A stretch of 64,000 nucleotides of DNA from Amycolatopsis jejuensis. GTDB lineage: Bacteria > Actinomycetota > Actinomycetes > Mycobacteriales > Pseudonocardiaceae. A program made the translations under genes and the position numbers. Where the stretch lies: contig NZ_JNYZ01000005.1 in NCBI RefSeq assembly GCF_000717335.1, positions 62,001-126,000 of the forward strand, given 5' to 3'. Below are positions 57,806 to 64,000 of this stretch, one piece after another. The notes beneath the pieces are model-generated. The model saw nothing but the letters and a program-made list of their open reading frames with translations. It was not told the origin of the DNA and searched no databases. Position 1 is the stretch's first letter; each line of letters starts with the position of its first letter.

Positions 57806-59041
57806 TCAGGACAGCCGGTTCCGGTTTCCGGAAAGCCGGTACCAGATCTCGAGCAGTCCGGCCCGCAGCTCGGCCCGGCCGCGGATGCCCAGCTTCCGGT
57901 ACACGTGCGACAGATGGAACTCCACGGTGCGGACGGCGACGTACAGCCGCGCCGCGATGTCCCGGTTGCTGTACCCGGCGATGGCCAGCAGTGCCACCCT
58001 GGTCTCGGGCATGGTCAGCGCAATCGGCGGCTGCAACCCGGCCAGTTCGGCTTCCGCGTGGACGGCCTGCGCGGTGCAGCCCGCCCACCGGAACCGGGCG
58101 GCCGCCTCGCGGAACTGTTCCCGCGCGAAGGTGGGCTGCCCGGCCGCGGCGAACCGTACCCCGAGCTCGTACCGCGCTTCTCCGGCTTCCAATGCGGCGC
58201 CGGCGACGTCGAGCAGGTCGACCGCCTCGCGGAGCAGGTCGACGGCCGCCGCCGGATTGCCCACGACCGCAAGGACGTGCAGCGCTTCCCCGAGCGTTTT
58301 CGGTTCGCCCCAGGCCATTGCGGCTTCATAGTCCTCGACGGCAAGTTCGGTTGCCCGGCGGTGGTCGCCGAGGGCGTGCGCGCACCGCGCGGCCCGGCGG
58401 CGCCAAGCGGAAAACGCCGGGTTGACCATGCCGCGGGCGGTGAGCCTTCGTCCGCACAGCAGGTGATCCGCCAGCGCGTGCCGGACGTCGCCGATGGCCA
58501 TCCGGACCGCGCCGCGGGCGCCGAGCAAGGCCGGGGGCGACGCGGCGTCGATGGTTCCGTGCGAGTGGCAGTAGGCGGCCAGCACGGTGTGCGCGGCCGC
58601 CGGATTGCCACGGACGAGCAGCAGTTCGGCGGTTTCGGCCACGATCGACGGGCGGAGCGCCGGGTCGACGCCGGTGTGCTGCAGCGCGCGGTACCGGCTC
58701 CAGGCAGTGTCGAGATCGCCGTTCCAGCGCGCAGTTCTGGCGCGCAGCAAGGTGATCCGGCCGGCCAATGCGTCGCTTGTGGACGGTAGACGGCCAAGCC
58801 GCGCCGCGGCTTCCTCGGCCTCCGCCGGTTCGCCGGCGAGCACGAGCGTGGTCACCGCACCGAGCACGCAGGCCGGTTCGCTGCGGCAGTGCGGAGCGAC
58901 CAGTGCCTCGTCCGCTTCCTGGACTGCGTCGGGCAGCCGCTGCCCGCTTCTCGCCAGCGTGACGGCACGTTCGGCAGCGCAGCGGCCTCGCGGGGCGGGG
59001 GCCGCGAGTGCGTTGCCGGGCGAGGATCCGGAGATCTCCAT
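57806..59041 (-). CDS. LuxR-type regulator lacking an ATPase domain (paralogue 2)
   Basis: 411 residues from the ATG at 59041 (GAGGAAC just upstream); the longer frame lacks family resemblance. C-terminal LuxR helix-turn-helix (MPETRVALLAIAGYSNRDIAARLYVAVRTVEFHLSHVYRKLGIRGRAEL) and an N-terminal 330-residue helical TPR-like region. Divergent from the thaumatin-like gene. The pair of paralogues next to the secreted hydrolase genes suggests they bind the shared upstream boxes. Confidence 0.87.
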   Translation of the reverse strand: MEISGSSPGNALAAPAPRGRCAAERAVTLARSGQRLPDAVQEADEALVAPHCRSEPACVLGAVTTLVLAGEPAEAEEAAARLGRLPSTSDALAGRITLLRARTARWNGDLDTAWSRYRALQHTGVDPALRPSIVAETAELLLVRGNPAAAHTVLAAYCHSHGTIDAASPPALLGARGAVRMAIGDVRHALADHLLCGRRLTARGMVNPAFSAWRRRAARCAHALGDHRRATELAVEDYEAAMAWGEPKTLGEALHVLAVVGNPAAAVDLLREAVDLLDVAGAALEAGEARYELGVRFAAAGQPTFAREQFREAAARFRWAGCTAQAVHAEAELAGLQPPIALTMPETRVALLAIAGYSNRDIAARLYVAVRTVEFHLSHVYRKLGIRGRAELRAGLLEIWYRLSGNRNRLS

Positions 59042-59298
59042 GAGTTCCTCGGTGCGCTCGGAGGGGACCGTGCTCGGGCACCGGCAGCGGACCCGCCGGA
59101 GCGCGAAAAAATGGAACACCGGACTCACCAGCCGGTATGGAGCGCTGGCCTCCTGTCTTCCGTGAACAGTTGACGGACTCGACAACCGGGACGAAACCGG
59201 CCGACGGTGAACCGAGCATAAGGACTTCGCCCGACTCGTCAACAGCAGTACGGGAAATCCCCAGTCTTTTGGCTTACCGGACAACGCCCTTTCCGCAG

Positions 59299-59320
59299 AT
59301 TGCGGGGCGACCGTGAAGAC
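59299..59320 (+). promoter_or_regulatory. PR-cluster box E, facing the thaumatin-like gene
   Basis: ATTGCGG-GGCG-ACCGTGAAGAC, 71 bases before the start at 59384. The rest of 59042-59383 holds no gene; it should contain both divergent promoters. Confidence 0.65.
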
Positions 59321-59383
59321 ACTGCGGCAGCGGGCGGCCACGATCGGGCTGCGTCAGTTCTCATGCGGTGCAAAGGAGCTCAG

Positions 59384-60142
59384 ATGCGCAGATTCCTGAT
59401 GGCCATGCTTGCCCTGCTGGCGGCTGCGGTCGCGCTCGCCGGAGTGTCGGTGGGCGCCACCTCGGCGGATGCCACGACCGCGAACCGGACGGTGACGTTC
59501 GTCAACCGGACCGGCCAGCCGATCTGGATCGGCAGCGGGGTGAACAACGACGGCTCCAAGAACCTGACCGGGCTGCCCCGGCTCAACGACAGCCAGCGGG
59601 CGACGATCACCGTGCCTGAGTCGGGTAATCCCGGGCACTGGCGCGGGCGGTTCTTCGCCCGCCAGGGCTGCACCGGGAAGTCCGGCAGCACCTTCCACTG
59701 CGTGGTCGGTGACTGCGGCAAGCTGGCCGACCGCTGTACCACCGGCGCACAGCCGACCAGTCTTGCCGAATTCAACTTCGACCGGCACAACAAGACCGCA
59801 CCCTGGTACAACGTCAGCTACGTCGACGCGGTGTCGTTCTCCATCACGATCGAGCCGACCGGCGCGAAGCGGCCACCTGGTTCGAACCAATGCGAGACCC
59901 AGGGTTGCTCGGACCGGCTGCTGCAGTACTGCCCACCGGCCAACCTCACCAAGCGCGGCGGCAAGGCGATCCTGTGCACCAACCCGAACCGGGACGCGAA
60001 AACGTCGTACAGCAACGCCATCTCGAGCCACTGCCCGAGGGCGTACGCCTGGTCGAAGCAGGACACCGAGCCCGGCAACAAGACGATGCGGAACTGCCCG
60101 AGCTGCAGGGGGTTCGTCGTCACCTTCCATCGCGGGATTTAG
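59384..60142 (+). CDS. Secreted thaumatin-like protein
   Basis: 252 residues. Signal peptide about 1-30 (ADA). The mature protein has TVTFVNRTGQPIWIGSG, HWRGRFFARQGC, FHCVVGDCGKLADRC and TSLAEFNFDRHNKTAPWYNVSYVDAVSFSITIEP, the order of motifs in plant thaumatin-like (PR-5) proteins, with eleven cysteines. AGGAG lies 6 bases before the ATG. Plant members bind or hydrolyse beta-1,3-glucan and permeabilise fungi. A broken CAP-domain gene follows 5 bases later. Confidence 0.88.
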   Translation: MRRFLMAMLALLAAAVALAGVSVGATSADATTANRTVTFVNRTGQPIWIGSGVNNDGSKNLTGLPRLNDSQRATITVPESGNPGHWRGRFFARQGCTGKSGSTFHCVVGDCGKLADRCTTGAQPTSLAEFNFDRHNKTAPWYNVSYVDAVSFSITIEPTGAKRPPGSNQCETQGCSDRLLQYCPPANLTKRGGKAILCTNPNRDAKTSYSNAISSHCPRAYAWSKQDTEPGNKTMRNCPSCRGFVVTFHRGI

Positions 60143-60147
60143 TCGCG

Positions 60148-60431
60148 GTGCGGAGTTCGAAGACCGGCGGGCTGTTCGCGGCGGCGTTCGGGGTGGCGGC
60201 CCTGATCGCCGCCGCACAGCCCGCCACCGCGGCGGCCCCGGCCGAACGCGCGGGGTACCGCGGCTGGCGGAGAATTTCGCCGGTGGGAACAAGACCGCCG
60301 CCGGCGTCGTGCGGGCGTGGATGAACAGCCCGGGTCACCGGGCGAACCTGCACGACATCGGGGTCGGCTACCGGCACCGCAGCGGGACGAAATACGGGCA
60401 GTATCGGACGCAGCTGTTCGGTACCCGCTGA
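60148..60431 (+). pseudogene. Broken CAP-domain (SCP/PR-1-like) secreted protein gene
   Basis: The GTG at 60148 opens a frame with a good signal peptide (about 30 residues, ending PATAAAPA) that runs into non-family sequence. From 60264 a different frame encodes LAENFAGGNKTAAGVVRAWMNSPGHRANLHDIGVGYRH and QYRTQLFGTR up to the stop at 60429-60431, the C-terminal third of a CAP domain (the AWMNSPGHRAN signature). The N-terminal two thirds of the domain, including its His, are missing. A deletion with frameshift at about 60250 explains this. It lies 5 bases after the thaumatin-like gene, as the second gene of an operon. Confidence 0.75.
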
Positions 60432-60443
60432 GCGGGAACTGCG

Positions 60444-61220
60444 TCACTCCCGATCGAGGTGCGCCGACAGGAGTTCGGCCAGTGCCTGCGGCGCTTCGAG
60501 CATCGGCAGGTGTCCGACCCCGGGCATCGTGACGAGGCCGACCCCGAGCGCGTCCGCCATCTCGCGCGCTTGCTCAGGAGTGCAGGTGCGGTCGAAGGCG
60601 CCGGTGATCACCGTTGCCGGGCACTGCACTGCCGGAGCGTGTTCGCGGACGTCGCTGCTGGTCGTCGCCGCCCAGATCGCGCTCACCGTTTCGGCGTCGT
60701 TCGGGTTGCTCAGGTCGAGCATCCGCTCGACGACCTCGGCCGGAGCGCCGGGTGCAAGGGACATTTCCGGCAAGTTGTCCTCGAACACCCGACGTGGGCC
60801 GAGGGTCCGGAACGCTTCGACCGCCGCGTCGAGGCCGTCGCCCTCGATCGCCAATGCCCCACCCACCGAGACGATCGAGGCGACCCGGTCCGGGTGAGTG
60901 GCGGCGAGGTACACCGAGAGTGCCCCGCCGAGCGAACCGCCGATGACGTGTGCGCGGGGGATGGCGAAGTGGTCCAGCGCGGCGAGCAGGTCGGCGGCCC
61001 AGTGCTCGACCCCGAACGGGCCGAGTGGTTCGGACCTGCCGTGTCCGCGCAGGTCCGGCAGCACGCAGAACCTGTCCAGCGGGCCGACGACCTCGGCCCA
61101 GCATGCGGCCTGCAGGTTGATCGGGTGGGCGAACAGGATCGGCAGTGCCTTCGCGGCAGGGTCACCGGTGGTCAGTACCGACAGTTCGCCTGCCGGACCG
61201 GGGATGCTCGTGCGGTTCAC
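60444..61220 (-). CDS. Alpha/beta hydrolase
   Basis: 258 residues. Nucleophile Ser96 in GGSLGG, acid in ITGAFDRTC and His in GVGHLPM; oxyanion-side HPINLQ. It resembles 3-oxoadipate enol-lactonase and related C-C or ester hydrolases. The GTG start at 61220 overlaps the stop of the LLM gene (GTGA), so it is the last gene of an operon with the LLM oxidoreductase and CoA ligase. Confidence 0.85.
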   Translation of the reverse strand: MNRTSIPGPAGELSVLTTGDPAAKALPILFAHPINLQAACWAEVVGPLDRFCVLPDLRGHGRSEPLGPFGVEHWAADLLAALDHFAIPRAHVIGGSLGGALSVYLAATHPDRVASIVSVGGALAIEGDGLDAAVEAFRTLGPRRVFEDNLPEMSLAPGAPAEVVERMLDLSNPNDAETVSAIWAATTSSDVREHAPAVQCPATVITGAFDRTCTPEQAREMADALGVGLVTMPGVGHLPMLEAPQALAELLSAHLDRE

Positions 61221-62221
61221 GCCCCGCTCCGGACCAGCGGCAGTACCTCGTCGGCGGTGCGGCGGAGAGTGGTTTCGAGGTCGTCGGTCCGCACCGGCAT
61301 GAGGACGACGGAATCGGCACCGGCGTCGAGCAGCGCACCGATCCGCTCGGCGCAGGTCGCGGGATCACCGGCAACGGTGAGTTCGTCGAGCCAGGCGTCG
61401 GGCATTTCCTTGCCGATCAGCTCCGCTCCGCCCCGGTCGCACAGTTCCTGGACTTCCGGGCCGAACGGGTTCACCGTGACGAGCGGACTGCGTGAGAGGA
61501 AACTCAGGTACAGCGAGACCAGCGGCCGGACCACGGCGCGGGCCGCGGCAGTGTCACTGTCCACACAGTACATTGCGAACGCCGGAACTCGGTGCTGCCT
61601 GGTGGGTTTCGTGGTACGCCGGGCCTCGCCCTCGGCGATCCGGGCCCGCAGCCAGCGCAGGTAGGCCGGGCTGGCCATGGCCGAAACCACGGTGCCCTCG
61701 GCGATTTCCCCGGACAACTGCAGCATTTTCTCGCCGAGTACACCGAGGTGGATCGGCGGTACCGAATGCGGTGGATGGGTGAGCTGGATGTTGTCGGCCT
61801 CGAATTGCCCCGCCGGTTCGGTGTACGCCTTGCCGCTCAACAGGGTACGCAGAATTGCGACACTTTCGCGGACCGCGCCGAGCGAAGACCGCGGTTTGAT
61901 CCCCATCTTGCTGACGATTTCCGGCACGCCGAGCCCGATGCCCGGCCGGACGCGACCCGGGAACATCCGTTCGGCGGCAGCGATTTCCATGGCGGCGACG
62001 GCGGGATGCCGGACCAGTGCGGACATCACGCCCACGCCGACCGGAATCGTCTCGGTGGCCGACAGTGCCCGTACGAGGCAGGCAATCGAGCCGAGGTACC
62101 AATAGTCCTCGGGAATCCACAATTCGCCGAAGCCGAGGTTTTCCGCCAGTGCGGCGACTTCGCCGACCTGCTCCGGCGCCAGGCTGCTGGCCACCGCGAG
62201 GCCGACCGGGTTTTCCGGCAT
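61217..62221 (-). CDS. LLM-class F420/FMN-dependent oxidoreductase
   Basis: 334 residues. A luciferase-like TIM barrel: LAENLGFGELWIPEDYW, GVMSALVRHPAVAAMEIAAAERMFPGRVRPGIGLGVPEI and PIHLGVLGEKMLQLSGEIAEGTVVSAMASPAYL. In actinobacteria this branch usually uses F420. The ATG at 62221 starts 2 bases before the ligase stop is reached; the long upstream frame is antisense-like. Part of a three- or four-gene operon. Confidence 0.88.
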   Translation of the reverse strand: MPENPVGLAVASSLAPEQVGEVAALAENLGFGELWIPEDYWYLGSIACLVRALSATETIPVGVGVMSALVRHPAVAAMEIAAAERMFPGRVRPGIGLGVPEIVSKMGIKPRSSLGAVRESVAILRTLLSGKAYTEPAGQFEADNIQLTHPPHSVPPIHLGVLGEKMLQLSGEIAEGTVVSAMASPAYLRWLRARIAEGEARRTTKPTRQHRVPAFAMYCVDSDTAAARAVVRPLVSLYLSFLSRSPLVTVNPFGPEVQELCDRGGAELIGKEMPDAWLDELTVAGDPATCAERIGALLDAGADSVVLMPVRTDDLETTLRRTADEVLPLVRSGA

Positions 62222-62223
62222 GG

Positions 62224-63783
62224 TCAGTCTCCTTTCTCTGCGGCTGCCGCGAATTCCTCGCGCAGCACGCGTTTCAGCACTTTTCCGCTCGCGTTTTTCG
62301 GCAGGGCCGGCACCACGGTGACCGCTTTCGGCACCTTGAACGGGGCGAGGTGCGCGCGGGCGTGTGACCGGATGTCGTCCTCGGTCACCGTCTGGCCGTC
62401 CTTCGGCACGACGATCGCCACGACCGCTTCGATCCACTGTGGATGCGGTACCCCGATCACCGCGGCCTCGGCCACCGCCTCGTGCCGGTGCAGGACCTCC
62501 TCGACCTCGCGCCCGGCGACGTTCTCCCCGCCGGTCTTGATCATGTCCTTGATCCGGTCGACCACGGTGAGGTAACCGTCCTCGTCGAGCACCCCGAGGT
62601 CGCCGGAGTGGAACCAGCCGCCGCGGAACACCTGCTCCGTCGCGGCCTCGTCGTCGAGGTAACCCAGCAGCGCCTGCGGGCTCCGGTGCACGATCTCGCC
62701 GACCTCGCCGGGTGGCAGTTCGCGTCCGTCGACCGGGTCGACCACCCGGGTTTCCACGTTCAGCGCGGCCTTGCCCGCCGCGCCTGCCTTGCGCATCTGG
62801 TCTTCGGGTCGGAGTACCACCGCCAGCGGTGCCATTTCGGTTTGGCCGTAGAAGTTCCACAGCCGCAGGTCCGGCAGCCGCTTTGCGATTTCGTGCAGCA
62901 CCGGGACCGGCATGATCGCCGCGCCGTAGTATCCCTTGTGGAGGGTGGAAAGATCGCGGCGATCGAAGTCCGGGTGCCGCAGCAGGCCGATCCACACGGT
63001 CGGCGGGGCAAACAGCTTGGTGGCCCCGAACTCCTCGACGGCGGCCAGGATCGCCGCGGGGTCCGCGCCGGGCAGGATGATGCTTGTGGCGCCCAGCATC
63101 AGGTCCGGGACGAGGAAGCAATGCTGCTGTGCACAGTGGAACAGCGGCAGCGCGTGTACTTCGATGTCCGATGTGGACATTTCACCGTCGGCAACGCAGC
63201 TGGCGTACTGGGCCATCAACGCCGAATGCGACAGCATCGCGCCTTTCGGCCGGGACTCGGTACCTGAGGTGTAGAGGATTTGCGCGAGGTCGTCGGGCGC
63301 GATGTCCGCGACTGGTTCGTTTCCGGAGCCTTCGGCGAGCAACGCGGAGAGGTTCTCCCATCCGGTGCGCTTGCCGTTGTCGAGGAGTACTCGTGCTGGG
63401 TCGCCGGGGCCGATCGCCTGGTCGGCCACCTCGGCGAGCTCCGTCGAGGACAGCACGGCGATCGCACCGGAATGCTTGAGTACGTAACCGGCTTCGCCTG
63501 CGGTGAGCATGAAGTTCACCGGCACGAGCACCGCGCCGAGCCGGGCGACGGCGAAGATCGCGAGCACGTAAGCCGTCGAGTTGCGCGACAGCACTGCGAC
63601 GCGGTCGCCTTGGCCGATTCCCCGTTCTGCCAACGCATTGGCCAGCCGGTTCACGTCGAGGTCGAGCTGCGCGTAGGTGAGGGAGGTACCGCCTTCGCGC
63701 AGCGCCACCCGGTCCGGATGGCGCCGGGCGGAGCGGCGGAGCACGTCCCCCAGGGAATTGCGGCGGACCCGCGCGGCGGTCAT
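62224..63783 (-). CDS. AMP-dependent acyl-CoA synthetase/ligase
   Basis: 519 residues. ILYTSGTESRPKGAMLSH is the P-loop motif, NFYGQTEMAP the adenine-binding motif, GWFHSGDLGVLDEDGYLTVVDRIKDMIKTGGENV the hinge region, and LPKNASGKVLKR holds the C-terminal catalytic Lys. It activates a carboxylic acid as its CoA thioester; the chain type is not known. The ATG overlaps the upstream stop (TGATG). The order ligase, LLM enzyme, hydrolase suggests a short degradative pathway. Confidence 0.9.
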   Translation of the reverse strand: MTAARVRRNSLGDVLRRSARRHPDRVALREGGTSLTYAQLDLDVNRLANALAERGIGQGDRVAVLSRNSTAYVLAIFAVARLGAVLVPVNFMLTAGEAGYVLKHSGAIAVLSSTELAEVADQAIGPGDPARVLLDNGKRTGWENLSALLAEGSGNEPVADIAPDDLAQILYTSGTESRPKGAMLSHSALMAQYASCVADGEMSTSDIEVHALPLFHCAQQHCFLVPDLMLGATSIILPGADPAAILAAVEEFGATKLFAPPTVWIGLLRHPDFDRRDLSTLHKGYYGAAIMPVPVLHEIAKRLPDLRLWNFYGQTEMAPLAVVLRPEDQMRKAGAAGKAALNVETRVVDPVDGRELPPGEVGEIVHRSPQALLGYLDDEAATEQVFRGGWFHSGDLGVLDEDGYLTVVDRIKDMIKTGGENVAGREVEEVLHRHEAVAEAAVIGVPHPQWIEAVVAIVVPKDGQTVTEDDIRSHARAHLAPFKVPKAVTVVPALPKNASGKVLKRVLREEFAAAAEKGD

Positions 63784-64000
63784 CACGCTCCCGGCGGCGG
63801 GAGTTCGACGGTCTGTGCGATGCTGCCGCCCCGGTCGCCGCCGCGGCTCAGCCAGGTGTCGGCCATACCGGGGCGCTCCTCGTCCGCGGGTGCGGCCGGT
63901 GAGCAGTGGAAGTGCCAGATCTTCCACACCGGATTGCCGTTCCCGTCGTCGCGGCGGGCGATCGACGTTTCCCGGAACCGCACGGGCGCAACGTCCTGCT
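63783..64000 (-). CDS. NTF2/SnoaL-like protein, C-terminal part (runs off the window)
   Basis: The frame is open to the window edge; 71 residues are visible. VRFRETSIARRDDGNGNPVWKIWHFHCSP is the last strand pair of an NTF2-like fold, followed by a flexible tail. It precedes the acyl-CoA ligase in the operon with a 1-base overlap. The true start is outside the window. Confidence 0.6.
   Translation of the reverse strand, partial: QDVAPVRFRETSIARRDDGNGNPVWKIWHFHCSPAAPADEERPGMADTWLSRGGDRGGSIAQTVELPPPGA

Noticed and set aside
60148..60431. Programmed frameshift in the CAP gene
   Set aside because: The two frames together still lack the N-terminal two thirds of the domain, and no slippery sequence is seen at the junction, so deletion is the simpler reading.

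Overview
The window is uniformly high-GC, with dense, often overlapping genes and GTG/TTG starts. It looks like an actinomycete chromosome, most likely Amycolatopsis or a close relative in the Pseudonocardiales. That placement is inference. It rests on an AftB-like arabinofuranosyltransferase (expected where the cell wall contains arabinogalactan), the dispersed repeat starting TCCGTGAAGGGAACC, and the richness in catabolic and secreted enzymes. I saw no tRNA, rRNA, CRISPR array, transposase or prophage gene.

Regions. (1) 1-9.2 kb, + strand: the end of an oligopeptide ABC transporter operon (permease, fused permease-ATPase, ATPase), an S9 peptidase fused to a beta-lactamase-type hydrolase, a GNAT acyltransferase and a PucR-type regulator; it reads as a peptide (possibly D-peptide) salvage operon. 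(2) 9.3-25.6 kb: oxidative catabolism. It holds an aldehyde dehydrogenase, a GMC oxidoreductase, an operon of copper amine oxidase, MoaF-like protein and amidohydrolase, two SDRs, an AraC regulator, a methyltransferase, and a branched-chain-amino-acid-type ABC transporter operon headed by a second MoaF-like gene. (3) 25.6-27.3 kb: a lower-GC, gene-poor stretch with one small XRE regulator. (4) 27.3-34 kb: a homoprotocatechuate (3,4-dihydroxyphenylacetate) meta-cleavage operon. (5) 34.3-44.3 kb: a P1/DmpA peptidase with TetR regulator and APC permease, two secreted proteins, a tartrate/D-malate-type dehydrogenase, and a PadR, membrane protein and AftB-like operon. (6) 44.3-54 kb: IclR with a two-part E1 2-oxoacid dehydrogenase and a lone lipoyl domain, a CMD protein, an EamA exporter, and a two-subunit molybdenum hydroxylase with an AcoR-like regulator. 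(7) 54-60.4 kb: a cluster of secreted proteins resembling plant pathogenesis-related proteins. (8) 60.4-64 kb: alpha/beta hydrolase, LLM oxidoreductase, acyl-CoA ligase and the end of an NTF2-like gene.

The most striking locus is region 7. It contains a GH128 beta-1,3-glucanase, a barwin/RlpA-type double-psi beta-barrel protein, a GH19 chitinase, a thaumatin-like protein and a broken CAP-domain gene, interleaved with two paralogous LuxR-type regulators. These are counterparts of plant PR-2, PR-4, PR-3, PR-5 and PR-1. Each of the four intact secreted genes has a TTGCGG-N4-ACC type box 71-97 nt upstream of its start, and a fifth box lies by one regulator. I read this as a co-regulated antifungal secretome.

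Other structural novelties: two copies of a long hairpin element whose central stem differs between copies with almost full preservation of pairing; two repeat-built mini-ORFs that bridge neighbouring genes with ATGA overlaps at both ends; and a hairpin that buries the Shine-Dalgarno sequence of the E1-alpha gene. Across regions 2 and 4 the amine oxidase, aldehyde dehydrogenases and ring-cleavage operon could together take dopamine-like amines to central metabolism (inference).
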